Origin: Aliiroseovarius sp. M344
GTDB taxonomy: Bacteria > Pseudomonadota > Alphaproteobacteria > Rhodobacterales > Rhodobacteraceae
Assembly (NCBI RefSeq): GCF_025140835.1
Contig: NZ_CP081153.1
Location: forward strand, 1 to 64,000
Direction of reading: 5' to 3'
DNA length: 64,000 nucleotides
The translations under genes and the position numbers were made by a program. The notes beneath the pieces are model-generated. The model was given only the letters and a program-made list of their open reading frames with translations. It did not search any database and was not told the origin of the DNA. Shown here piece after piece: positions 55,833-64,000 of this stretch (its first letter is position 1; every line of letters begins with the position of its first letter).

Positions 55833-58484
55833 GTGAGCGATACGACGGCCAAAGTCACGCCGATGATGGCGCAGTTTCTTGAGATCAAGAAAGGCTATCC
55901 CGACGCGCTTCTGTTCTATCGCATGGGCGATTTTTACGAACTATTCTTTGATGATGCTGTTGCGGCCTCAGCGGCATTGGACATCGCCCTGACCAAACGC
56001 GGCAAACATCTGGGTGAAGACATCCCAATGTGTGGCGTGCCGGTGCATTCTGCCGAAGGCTACCTTCTGACTCTGATCCGTAAGGGGTTTCGTGTCGCGG
56101 TCTGCGAACAGATGGAAGATCCGGCCGAGGCCAAGAAGCGCGGGTCGAAATCGGTTGTGAAGCGTGATGTGGTTCGGCTTGTCACGCCCGGCACGTTGAC
56201 CGAAGAAAGCCTGCTTGATGCCCGTCGTCACAACTTTCTGGCAGCGTATAACGAGGTACGGGACGACGCCGCATTGGCGTGGGTCGATATCTCAACCGGG
56301 GCATTTCGGGTGATGCCTTGCACGCGCACCCGGCTGTCGCCCGAACTTGCCCGCTTAGCACCGCGCGAGTTGGTTTTATGCGACGATCTTAGCGCCATGT
56401 TAGGTGAATTAGTCACTGAATCAGGCGCCTCGGGCACGGATTTGGGGCGGGCAGCCTTTGACAGTTCTGGAGCAGAGAAACGACTGCTGGAGCTGTTCAA
56501 GATTGGGTCGCTTGACGCATTTGGCACCTTTAGCCGCGCCGAGATTGGTGCGATGGGCGCCATCGTCGAGTATCTGGACATAACGCAGAAGGGCAAGCTG
56601 CCGCTGCTGCGTCCGCCAGTGCGCGAACTCGCCCATGGCACGATGCAGATTGACGCCGCAACACGCCGCAATCTTGAACTGACGCACAGCCTTTCCGGTG
56701 GGCGCGATGGCTCGCTTTTGTCCGTAATCGACCGCACAGTCACCGCCGGGGGTGGCCGGTTGCTAGAGCGGCGGCTGTCCAGCCCGTCTTGCGATCTGCA
56801 GGAAATTCACGCCCGGCTGGACACGGTCGCATTCTTCAAAGACGCTCTGCGACTGACCGAGGGCGCGCGCGCTGCGCTGCGCAATGTACCTGATATCGAC
56901 CGGGCGCTGTCGCGTCTTGGCCTTGAGAGAGGCGGGCCGCGTGATCTGGCCGCCCTGCGCAACGGCATCGAAGCGGCAGCTGAGATCGCCACGATGCTCT
57001 CGGACCAGGATATGCCGGACATTCTTTCTAAAGCCGCAAGTGCCCTTGTTGGTCATGAGGCCCTGTCGCACCTGCTGGACGAAGCTTTGGTTGCCGAGCC
57101 ACCGCTTCTGGCCCGCGATGGTGGCTTTATCGCGCCGGGCTACGACGCCGATTTGGACGAAGCGCGCCAGCTACGCGATGAAGGGCGCGGTGTGATTGCT
57201 GGGATGCAGGCGCAATATGCCGAGCACACAGGCATCAGTAGCCTGAAGATCAAGCACAACAACGTGTTGGGGTATTTCATCGAAACGACCGCCACCCATG
57301 CGCAAAAGATGTTGGGCGCACAGTTGTCCGAGCACTATATCCACCGGCAAACCACAGCCAATGCGGTGCGGTTCACCACGGTCGCGCTTAGCGACATGGA
57401 AACCAAAATTCTGAATGCCGGCAATCGGTCATTAGAGATCGAGAAACGGCTCTATTCCGCCTTGGTTGCGCAAATTTTGGGTCAGGCAGCTGAAATTGCC
57501 GCTACCGCCCGTGCGCTTGCTGAGCTGGATGTTGCCGCCGGTTTCGCGGCTTTGGCAAGGTCGGAAAACTGGACGGCACCAAAGGTGGATAGCAGCCGTG
57601 TTTTTGACGTGCAGGCCGGACGCCACCCCGTCGTCGAAGCCGCACTCATACGATCCGGCGAGCCATTTATTGCCAATGATTGTGATCTGTCAGATGGCGA
57701 CCGAAGCGCAAATATCTGGCTTCTAACTGGTCCCAACATGGCGGGTAAATCAACCTTCTTGCGGCAAAACGCGTTGATCGCCCTACTGGCACAAAGCGGC
57801 AGCTATGTTCCCGCCAAATCTGCGCATATCGGCATTGTTTCACAGCTGTTTAGCCGGGTGGGTGCCTCGGACGATCTTGCCCGCGGCCGATCGACTTTTA
57901 TGGTCGAGATGGTCGAAACCGCAGCCATCCTCAACCAAGCCGATGACCGGGCTCTGGTGATTCTGGATGAAATCGGACGCGGCACTGCGACCTATGACGG
58001 GCTGTCCATCGCTTGGGCCACACTGGAACATTTGCACGACGCCAACCAATGCCGCGCCCTGTTCGCCACCCACTACCATGAGATGACACAGCTGGCCGCG
58101 AAGCTGGACGGCGTCGAAAACGCCACCATCGCCGTGAAAGAGTGGGAGGGCGAGGTCGTGTTTCTGCACGAAGTTCGCAAAGGCGCTGCGGATCGGTCAT
58201 ATGGCGTTCAGGTGGCGAAACTCGCTGGCCTGCCCGACAGCGTGATCGCGCGTGCGAATGTCGTTTTGGAAGCGCTGGAGAAAGGCGAGCGTGAAGGCAC
58301 CGGCCAGAAGGCGGTCATTGACGATCTACCGCTGTTTGCCGCAACGCCTGCACCGGCGCGAACACCGCCGTCCGGGCCTTCGGACGTTGAGCTGGCATTG
58401 GCAGATATTCAACCTGACAGCTTGCGCCCGATTGAGGCACTAAACTTGCTGTATCAGCTCAAGGAAAAGCTGGGCGGTAAATAA
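55833..58484 (+). CDS. mutS: DNA mismatch repair protein MutS
   Basis: MutS recognises mismatches and starts repair with MutL. From the GTG at 55833 the protein has 883 residues, normal for MutS. The mismatch-reading Phe motif is [17 protein letters not shown], and the ATPase Walker A is [17 protein letters not shown], followed by [15 protein letters not shown] and [22 protein letters not shown] lies upstream of the GTG. A start at the ATG at 55860 is possible but would lose conserved residues. Confidence 0.97.
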   Translation: MSDTTAKVTPMMAQFLEIKKGYPDALLFYRMGDFYELFFDDAVAASAALDIALTKRGKHLGEDIPMCGVPVHSAEGYLLTLIRKGFRVAVCEQMEDPAEAKKRGSKSVVKRDVVRLVTPGTLTEESLLDARRHNFLAAYNEVRDDAALAWVDISTGAFRVMPCTRTRLSPELARLAPRELVLCDDLSAMLGELVTESGASGTDLGRAAFDSSGAEKRLLELFKIGSLDAFGTFSRAEIGAMGAIVEYLDITQKGKLPLLRPPVRELAHGTMQIDAATRRNLELTHSLSGGRDGSLLSVIDRTVTAGGGRLLERRLSSPSCDLQEIHARLDTVAFFKDALRLTEGARAALRNVPDIDRALSRLGLERGGPRDLAALRNGIEAAAEIATMLSDQDMPDILSKAASALVGHEALSHLLDEALVAEPPLLARDGGFIAPGYDADLDEARQLRDEGRGVIAGMQAQYAEHTGISSLKIKHNNVLGYFIETTATHAQKMLGAQLSEHYIHRQTTANAVRFTTVALSDMETKILNAGNRSLEIEKRLYSALVAQILGQAAEIAATARALAELDVAAGFAALARSENWTAPKVDSSRVFDVQAGRHPVVEAALIRSGEPFIANDCDLSDGDRSANIWLLTGPNMAGKSTFLRQNALIALLAQSGSYVPAKSAHIGIVSQLFSRVGASDDLARGRSTFMVEMVETAAILNQADDRALVILDEIGRGTATYDGLSIAWATLEHLHDANQCRALFATHYHEMTQLAAKLDGVENATIAVKEWEGEVVFLHEVRKGAADRSYGVQVAKLAGLPDSVIARANVVLEALEKGEREGTGQKAVIDDLPLFAATPAPARTPPSGPSDVELALADIQPDSLRPIEALNLLYQLKEKLGGK

Positions 58485-58485
58485 G

Positions 58486-58514
58486 AAACGCCCCCGGAAG
58501 CCGGAGGCGTTTTT
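58486..58514. terminator. Terminator between mutS and grpE
   Basis: A stem with one mismatch (58486-58497 with 58501-58512) has the core CGCC-CCGG/CCGG-GGCG and a 3-nt loop, and is followed by T residues on the plus strand. Flanking A residues suggest it may also serve the convergent grpE transcript. Confidence 0.8.
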
Positions 58515-58526
58515 GTTCGGGTTGGT

Positions 58527-59090
58527 TTATTTCGGAGTCGAGGACACACCGACCTGCGCGGGGCGCAACAACCGGTCGTGCAGCATGAAGCCTTCGCCCG
58601 CCACCTGAATGATGTCGCCCGACTTTGTGCCCGGCAGCGGTGCTTCAAACATCGCCTCGTGCACCTCTGGGTCAAACTTGTCGCCCACCTCCGGTGACAG
58701 CAGGCGGATGCCGTGCTTTTCAAAGATGTTCAGCAGCGACCGCATGGTCAACTCGACACCTTCGACAAGCGCTTTGGCGCCGTCGCCAGCATCACCAGCC
58801 GCTTCGAGCGCGCGTTTCATGTTGTCATAAATCGGCAACATATCTCGTGCCAGTTTTGAGCCGCCGTACTGTTCGGCTTCACGTCGATCCCGTTCACCAC
58901 GCTTGCGCGTATTCTCGGCGTCTGCCAAAGCCCGCATGAAGCGGTCCTTGAACTCATCGCGCTCGGCACGCAGTGCCTCAAGCTCGTCGACCACGTCACC
59001 TTCGGTCAGGTCAATATTCACTTCCTCGGTCATCAGCTCTTCAATCGCTGCGTCCAAGTTCTCTACTGCATCGTTTTTTGCGTCAGCCAT
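58527..59090 (-). CDS. grpE: Nucleotide exchange factor GrpE
   Basis: GrpE releases ADP from DnaK. The 187-residue protein has an acidic, coiled-coil N-terminal part and the GrpE signature DFRNRMRR-like DAENTRKRGERDRRE, followed by LLNIFEKHGIRLLSPEVGDK and the C-terminal GEGFMLHDRLLRPAQVGVS. It lies 10 nt downstream of hrcA. Confidence 0.97.
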   Translation of the reverse strand: MADAKNDAVENLDAAIEELMTEEVNIDLTEGDVVDELEALRAERDEFKDRFMRALADAENTRKRGERDRREAEQYGGSKLARDMLPIYDNMKRALEAAGDAGDGAKALVEGVELTMRSLLNIFEKHGIRLLSPEVGDKFDPEVHEAMFEAPLPGTKSGDIIQVAGEGFMLHDRLLRPAQVGVSSTPK

Positions 59091-59100
59091 CTCTTCGCCT

Positions 59101-60165
59101 TTACCTTCGATCCGAGATCATCTTGCCGATCAGTTGCGCAGTGTAATCCACGATGGGAACAATCCGTCCATAGTTCAATCGCGTGGGCCCGATGACCCCA
59201 ACTGCACCAATGATCTTTCGATCAGAGTTCATATATGGGGAAACCACCAAAGAGGAACCCGAAAGTGAGAAAAGTTTGTTCTCTGACCCAATAAAAATGC
59301 GCACACCCTCGCCTTGATCGGCCAGTTCAAGGAATTCTGCGATATCTCGCTTGCGTTCAAGGTCGTCAAACAGGGTTTTTATCTTCTCAAGATCAGCAGC
59401 CTCCGCATCCTCGGCCAGAAGATTCGAACGCCCACGGACAATCAGGCGCTCATAAGTCTGACCTTCATTTTCCCAAAGCGCCGCACCGCTTTTCACGAGA
59501 TCCTGCGCCAGAACATCTAATTCTTGCCGGCGCTTTTTGATCTCATGCGTTACAATGCTTTGAAGCTCTGATATTGTGCGCCCTTCGGCCAAAGCATTCA
59601 GGAAATTTGCAGCCTCACGCATTGAAGACGGCGTTTGCCCGATGGGTGGCGTGAAAACACGGTTTTCCACGTGCCCGTCTGCAAAGACCAACACCACTAA
59701 GGCCCGATCCGCGCCCAGCGACACAAACTCGATATGTTTGATCGGAGCTTCGTGTTTCGGCGTCAGAACAAGACTAGCCCCTGCTGTAATGCCAGACAGC
59801 GCTGATCCGACCCGATCCATCATCGTGTTGATATTGCTATCGGTTTTCCCAACTGTGGCATCGATTTTCTGGCGATCTCCTTGATCCAAGTTGGACACTT
59901 CCAACAGCCCATCGACGAACATCCGCAGCCCTAGCTCAGTCGGAATCCGCCCAGCCGAGATATGTGGACTGCCCAACAAGCCCATAAACTCCAGGTCTTG
60001 CATGACGTTGCGAATCGTTGCTGCGCTGACCTTTTCGGTCAAGGCGCGAGTCAGGGTCCGCGATCCTACCGGCGCGCCAGTACTCAGGTAACTTTCAACA
60101 ACACTTCGAAACACCTCACGCGACCGGGTGTTCATGTTGCTCATCAGATCGGGGCCGTCTTCCAT
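59101..60165 (-). CDS. hrcA: Heat-inducible transcription repressor HrcA
   Basis: HrcA binds the CIRCE operator and represses chaperone genes in balance with GroEL. The protein of about 354 residues has an N-terminal winged helix ([20 protein letters not shown] and [19 protein letters not shown]) and the C-terminal [20 protein letters not shown] and [20 protein letters not shown]. The start is the ATG at 60165; 60144 (MSNMNTR) is an alternative. No CIRCE element was seen in the upstream region. It is co-directional with grpE. Confidence 0.95.
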   Translation of the reverse strand: MEDGPDLMSNMNTRSREVFRSVVESYLSTGAPVGSRTLTRALTEKVSAATIRNVMQDLEFMGLLGSPHISAGRIPTELGLRMFVDGLLEVSNLDQGDRQKIDATVGKTDSNINTMMDRVGSALSGITAGASLVLTPKHEAPIKHIEFVSLGADRALVVLVFADGHVENRVFTPPIGQTPSSMREAANFLNALAEGRTISELQSIVTHEIKKRRQELDVLAQDLVKSGAALWENEGQTYERLIVRGRSNLLAEDAEAADLEKIKTLFDDLERKRDIAEFLELADQGEGVRIFIGSENKLFSLSGSSLVVSPYMNSDRKIIGAVGVIGPTRLNYGRIVPIVDYTAQLIGKMISDRR

Positions 60166-60237
60166 GCGCAATCGCCTTGCCTTTTCGCCAGAGCCATGGG
60201 TATCACGCCTTTGAACATGAAACAAAGGGGGAAGCCC

Positions 60238-60948
60238 ATGCGCCCGTCAGGTCGGAATCTAGATCAAATGCGCCCGATTTCAATCGAGACCGGAGTCACA
60301 AAACATGCCGAAGGGTCGTGCATGATCAAAATAGGCGACACACATGTGCTGTGCACCGCCTCGCTTGAGGAGCGTGTGCCGCCATTTTTGCGCAATTCCG
60401 GCAAGGGTTGGGTCACGGCGGAATACGGCATGTTGCCAAGATCGACCGGGTCGCGGATGCGTCGCGAGGCCGCCTCGGGCAAGCAGGGCGGGCGCACCGT
60501 CGAAATTCAACGCCTGATCGGCCGTTCGCTGCGTGCGGGCGTCGATCTGGTTGGCCTTGGCGAACGCCAGATTACCGTTGATTGTGATGTCATTCAGGCC
60601 GATGGCGGCACGCGCTGTGCCGCGATCACCGGCGGATGGGTTGCGCTTCGCCTTGCAGTCAACAAGCTGCTCAAGGCCAAGGACATCACAGCTGACCCGT
60701 TGATGGACCCCGTTGCAGCCGTGTCCTGCGGTATCTATGCCGGTCAACCGGTTCTTGATCTGGATTATCCCGAAGATTCAGAAGCTGGTGTCGATGGCAA
60801 CTTCGTTCTTTGTGGTCCGAAGCTGATCGAAGTGCAGATGTCTGCAGAGGGCTCGACCTTCACCCGCACCCAGATGAACGAGTTGATGGATCTCGCTGAC
60901 TTGGGTGTTTCACAACTTGTGACCGCGCAGCTTGAGGCCACGTCCTGA
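60238..60948 (+). CDS. rph: Ribonuclease PH
   Basis: RNase PH trims tRNA 3' ends by phosphorolysis. The 236-residue protein begins [20 protein letters not shown] and has [40 protein letters not shown] and [30 protein letters not shown] precedes the ATG. It is divergent from hrcA, and its stop overlaps rdgB as TGATG. Confidence 0.97.
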   Translation: MRPSGRNLDQMRPISIETGVTKHAEGSCMIKIGDTHVLCTASLEERVPPFLRNSGKGWVTAEYGMLPRSTGSRMRREAASGKQGGRTVEIQRLIGRSLRAGVDLVGLGERQITVDCDVIQADGGTRCAAITGGWVALRLAVNKLLKAKDITADPLMDPVAAVSCGIYAGQPVLDLDYPEDSEAGVDGNFVLCGPKLIEVQMSAEGSTFTRTQMNELMDLADLGVSQLVTAQLEATS

Positions 60949-61556
60949 TGCGTAAGTTCGAGGGCGACCAGCTCGTTATCGCGACCCATAATGAGGGCAA
61001 GCTGCGTGAAATATCTGCGCTGCTAGAACCCTTCGGCGTCAAGGTCACATCAGCGGGCGCTCTCGGACTTGAAGAACCTGAAGAAACCGAAGACACCTTT
61101 GTCGGCAACGCCCGGATCAAGGCGCATTTTGCAGCCAAAGCCTCGGGCTTGCCTGCTTTATCTGACGACAGCGGTATTATGGTAGACGGGCTGAACGGGG
61201 CGCCGGGCGTATACACGGCAGATTGGGCTGAAACGCGCAACGGGCGCGATTTTCCGATGGCGATGGAAAAAACCTGGGCTTTGCTGGAACAGAAAAACAT
61301 CCCGCAACCGCGTCTGGCGAAGTTTTGCGCGACCTTGTGTCTGGCTTGGCCCGATGGGCATGACGAAGTGTTTGAAGGCAGCGTCAATGGTCACCTGACA
61401 TGGCCGATGCGGGGTGATCTGGGTTTTGGCTATGACCCCATTTTTATTCCCGACGGCTATGATATCACCTTTGGTGAAATGGACCCGGATAAGAAACATG
61501 AAATAAGCCATCGCGCCGATGCCTTCACCAAACTTGTGCGGGGCGCTTTTGCTTGA
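60948..61556 (+). CDS. rdgB: Non-canonical purine NTP pyrophosphatase RdgB
   Basis: RdgB removes dITP and XTP from the nucleotide pool. The 202-residue protein begins with LVIATHNEGKLREISALLEP and has LPALSDDSGIMVDGLNGAPG and LGFGYDPIFIPDGYDITFGE, with the end HRADAFTKL. It is coupled to rph and overlaps hemW. Confidence 0.97.
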   Translation: MRKFEGDQLVIATHNEGKLREISALLEPFGVKVTSAGALGLEEPEETEDTFVGNARIKAHFAAKASGLPALSDDSGIMVDGLNGAPGVYTADWAETRNGRDFPMAMEKTWALLEQKNIPQPRLAKFCATLCLAWPDGHDEVFEGSVNGHLTWPMRGDLGFGYDPIFIPDGYDITFGEMDPDKKHEISHRADAFTKLVRGAFA

Positions 61557-62706
61557 GAATTGGCAGATTGGCGGCTTTGGGCTTTATGTCCACTGGCCCT
61601 TTTGCCAGGCCAAGTGCCCTTATTGTGACTTCAACAGCCATGTGGTCTCGTCCATCGACCACGATGCCTGGTTGGATGCCTATGTCTCCGAAATCGACCG
61701 CTATGCGGCGGAAACACCCGATCGCATCCTGAGTTCGATTTACTTCGGCGGCGGCACTCCCAGCCTGATGGCACCGGAAACGGTGGGCGCTATCATTGAA
61801 CGGGCTGCGCACCACTGGACCTTCGCCAATAACATCGAGATCACGCTGGAGGCAAACCCAACGTCGATTGAGGCAAAGAACTTTGCAGGCTACAAAGCGG
61901 CAGGGGTCAATCGGATCTCTATCGGCATTCAGGCGTTAAACGACGGCGACTTGAAACGGTTGGGGCGGCTTCACACGGCGGCCGAAGCAAAACATGCTCT
62001 AACCTTGGCGAAGTCGCTGTTTGACCGGGTTAGTTTCGACCTGATCTATGCGCGCCAGGATCAGAGCTTTGACGAATGGAAGACAGAGCTACAGGCCGCG
62101 CTTGACTACGGCCCGGATCATTTGTCGCTTTATCAACTGACCATCGAACCCGGCACCGCTTTCGGCGCGCGGCTTGACGCCGGAAAACTTCATGGTCTGC
62201 CTGATGAAGACCTTGCAACGGACATGTATTTTCTAACCCAGTCGATCTGCGACGCCGCCGGCCTTCCTGCGTACGAAGTTTCGAACCACGCCAAGCCCGG
62301 TCAGGAAAGTCAACACAATCGCATCTACTGGCGGTCTGGAGATTGGGTCGGTATTGGTCCCGGCGCGCACGGACGCCTAACGCTCGGCGCGGCTCGGTTC
62401 TCAACAGAAACCGCCCTTGCGCCCAACAATTGGCTATCCGCAGCAGCGTCGGGGAACGGCGAGAGCGCTAGGGCCCGCATACCACGCGACGAACAGGTGA
62501 CGGAATTCCTGCTGATGGGGCTGCGTACCGTCGAGGGGGTTGACCTCAAGCGCTTGGAAAAACAACTTTGTACAGACGTAAATATATTAAAAATCAATGA
62601 CTTACAAAGCCTTGGCCTCATCGAGGTAAAAGACCACATGCTCGTGGCCACTGATAAGGGGCGCCCAGTTTTAAATGGCATTCTCCGCGAACTGATCCCT
62701 GGTTAA
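61549..62706 (+). CDS. hemW: Radical SAM heme chaperone HemW
   Basis: HemW (formerly HemN-like) is a radical SAM protein that inserts heme into respiratory enzymes. The cluster motif is CQAKCPYCDF in GLYVHWPFCQAKCPYCDFNS, followed by FGGGTPSLM and EANPTS. It has 385 residues from the TTG at 61549, preceded by GGGG and overlapping the rdgB stop; the ATG at 61519 is an alternative with ten extra residues. It lacks the N-terminal part of true HemN. Its stop shares bases with parB (TTAA). Confidence 0.94.
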   Translation: MLENWQIGGFGLYVHWPFCQAKCPYCDFNSHVVSSIDHDAWLDAYVSEIDRYAAETPDRILSSIYFGGGTPSLMAPETVGAIIERAAHHWTFANNIEITLEANPTSIEAKNFAGYKAAGVNRISIGIQALNDGDLKRLGRLHTAAEAKHALTLAKSLFDRVSFDLIYARQDQSFDEWKTELQAALDYGPDHLSLYQLTIEPGTAFGARLDAGKLHGLPDEDLATDMYFLTQSICDAAGLPAYEVSNHAKPGQESQHNRIYWRSGDWVGIGPGAHGRLTLGAARFSTETALAPNNWLSAAASGNGESARARIPRDEQVTEFLLMGLRTVEGVDLKRLEKQLCTDVNILKINDLQSLGLIEVKDHMLVATDKGRPVLNGILRELIPG

Positions 62707-63584
62707 GTCGACAGCTTCCCGCACAACGTATCCAGATCATCCAGTGAGCTATAGCGAACTGTAACCGTGCCCGATTCTCCACCCGGCGCGTGATCGATCT
62801 GAACCTTCATTCCCAGATTCGCCGACAGATCGCCTTCAAGCGCACGAGTGTCGGCGTCTTTCTCGGCTTTTGGCCGGGGCTTTTTGACGCTAGCTGTCTT
62901 GGGTGACTTCGCCAACGCTTCGGCAGCACGAACGGAAAGACCCTTTGCGATGATCTGTCGAGCCAGATCAATTGGATTATCGGCCGTCACCAATGTCCGC
63001 GCATGACCAGCACTTAGCTTGCCGTCACGCACAAAACTTTGCACCTCTTCAGGCAGGTTCAGCAGTCGCAAAAGGTTTGCAATGTGGCTGCGGCTTTTTC
63101 CCAGCGCTTCCGACACTTTTTCTTGCGTATGGCCAAACCGGTCCATCAGGTCGCGGTAGCCAGCGGCCTCTTCAATTGCATTCAGATCAGCACGCTGGAT
63201 GTTTTCGATAATAGCAACCTCAAGGGCCTCTGTGTCGCTATATTCTCTAACAATAACAGGTAGTTCATGCAGTTTTGCCATCTGAGACGCACGCCAGCGC
63301 CGTTCCCCCGCAACAATCTCAAATTCGCCATTACCACCCGCCTTTGGACGAACGATCAACGGCTGGATGACCCCTTTTTCACGGATCGACGCAGCCAGGT
63401 CTTCCAATTGCTCTTCTGTAAAACGACGGCGTGGCTGTTCTGGGTTGGGGGTAATCTTTTCGACCGGAACAACAAGATCCGCGCGACGTGGTGTCTGAGC
63501 GGTCGTTGTTTCCTCGGTCGTGACATCAGCCATCAGCGCAGACAGGCCGCGACCCAAACCGCGTTGCTTTTGATTCTTGCTCAT
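62703..63584 (-). CDS. parB: Chromosome partitioning protein ParB
   Basis: ParB binds parS and, as a CTP-dependent clamp, spreads along DNA to segregate origins with ParA. The 293-residue protein begins with MSKNQKQRGLGRGLSALMAD. It has the ParB/Srx-type core with EIVAGERRWRASQMAKLHEL, the helix-turn-helix KVSEALGKSRSHIANLLRLL and GHARTLV, and a C-terminal dimerisation domain with the DLDTLCGKL-type end. The stop of parA lies 1 nt before its ATG. No perfect parS site was found in the window. Confidence 0.97.
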   Translation of the reverse strand: MSKNQKQRGLGRGLSALMADVTTEETTTAQTPRRADLVVPVEKITPNPEQPRRRFTEEQLEDLAASIREKGVIQPLIVRPKAGGNGEFEIVAGERRWRASQMAKLHELPVIVREYSDTEALEVAIIENIQRADLNAIEEAAGYRDLMDRFGHTQEKVSEALGKSRSHIANLLRLLNLPEEVQSFVRDGKLSAGHARTLVTADNPIDLARQIIAKGLSVRAAEALAKSPKTASVKKPRPKAEKDADTRALEGDLSANLGMKVQIDHAPGGESGTVTVRYSSLDDLDTLCGKLST

Positions 63585-63585
63585 A

Positions 63586-64000
63586 TCAGCCTCTTACATT
63601 TCGTTTCGACAGCTCTTTCGCCAAATCGCGATAGGCTTTGCTGCCTTTTGATAGCGGATCATACATCAAGACAGGAAGGGCGAAAGAGGGCGCTTCGCTG
63701 ACGCGCACATTGCGCGGGATCATGGTTTTGAACACCAGATCGCCCAAGTTATCGCGCGCATCCGCCTCGACCTGACGAGACAGGTTGTTGCGTGTGTCAA
63801 ACATTGTCAAAACAACGCCTTCTATCCGCAGGGCGGGATTTGCCGTCTGCCGCACTTCGCGAATGCTTAGCATCAGCTGCGACAACCCCTCCAAAGCAAA
63901 AAACTCGCTTTGAAGTGGGATCAGAACACTATCCGCTGCAACCAGAGCATTTACCGTCAACAGGTTTAGCGATGGCGGGCAGTCAATCAGCACATAGTCG
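63586..64000 (-). CDS. parA: Chromosome partitioning ATPase ParA (5' part beyond the window)
   Basis: The C-terminal 138 residues of ParA, a Walker-type ATPase that positions replication origins. The visible part opens with DYVLIDCPPSLNLLTVNALV, the Walker A' and B region typical of ParA/Soj. It contains VLIPLQSEFFALEGLSQLM, TMFDTRNNLSRQVEADAR and IPRNVRVSEAPSFALPV. The 5' half lies beyond position 64000. It is directly coupled to parB, as in most bacteria. Confidence 0.95.
   Translation of the reverse strand, partial: DYVLIDCPPSLNLLTVNALVAADSVLIPLQSEFFALEGLSQLMLSIREVRQTANPALRIEGVVLTMFDTRNNLSRQVEADARDNLGDLVFKTMIPRNVRVSEAPSFALPVLMYDPLSKGSKAYRDLAKELSKRNVRG

Noticed and set aside
60166..60237. 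CIRCE operator for hrcA-grpE
   Set aside because: No TTAGCACTC-N9-GAGTGCTAA or close variant is present in the hrcA-rph gap.

Overview
The window looks like the start of the main chromosome of an alphaproteobacterium of the Rhodobacteraceae (Roseobacter/Rhodobacter group). It opens exactly at dnaA, followed by dnaN, recF and gyrB, and closes inside parA next to parB. The regB-senC-regA redox module, the hemD-Mic60-hemY heme/membrane cluster, the tsaE-amgK-murU-addB-addA-trxA string, a monomeric isocitrate dehydrogenase, a MaeB malic enzyme and hrcA-grpE opposite rph-rdgB-hemW are all arrangements I associate with this family. These assignments come from reading motifs, not from database searches. 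I saw no insertion sequence, prophage, CRISPR array or rRNA. Almost everything is core genome, densely packed with ATGA-type start/stop overlaps.

Layout. 1-7346: replication genes dnaA, dnaN, recF and gyrB, with a coupled VOC protein and LysE-type exporter between recF and gyrB. 7414-7489: tRNA-Thr(CGU) on the minus strand. 7686-11240: minus-strand hemD, Mic60-like and HemY-like genes, divergent from tsaD-gpsA-yciI-EVE (11333-14067) and a DUF1761 membrane protein. 14502-14751: a convergent gap that holds a predicted small RNA unit. 14752-19223: DUF2853, a BON/LysM protein, an unusual stand-alone TrpB, an extensin-like protein and AhcY. 19360-23584: HD hydrolase, GNAT, a small lipoprotein, RegA, SenC and RegB. 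23686-34158: a kinase-less PAS protein in the position of DivL, then tsaE, amgK, murU, addB, addA and trxA. 34232-36014: two L,D-transpeptidases around a CAP lipoprotein. 36117-40078: a minus operon of RNA methyltransferase, CCA enzyme, CoA-type Nudix and Hsp33. 40151-44651: Nudix, response-regulator phosphatase, Hpt, IlvA and an unknown secreted charged protein. 44766-54504: ArgG, DUF1810, SCP2, ribokinase, two unrelated isocitrate dehydrogenases, a membrane ClpP-like protein and MaeB. 54758-64000: GalE, MutS, GrpE, HrcA, RNase PH, RdgB, HemW, ParB and partial ParA.

Most notable observation. I looked through the window by eye for the full CtrA recognition pattern TTAA-N7-TTAA and found exactly three copies (14687-14701, 23610-23624, 41926-41940), all between genes. 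One precedes the DivL-position PAS gene. One lies between a response-regulator/PP2C phosphatase and a small Hpt protein. The third sits between two converging genes, where no annotated promoter is needed, and overlaps the -35 of a promoter-like sequence reading into about 155 nt that end in a strong terminator. I read the third as a candidate cell-cycle-regulated small RNA, and the set as a small local CtrA-linked network. Other points of interest are the TrpB paralogue, a perfect palindrome covering both start codons of the ClpP-like membrane protein, a LapB-like zinc ribbon on HemY, and four convergent gene pairs that share their stop codons.
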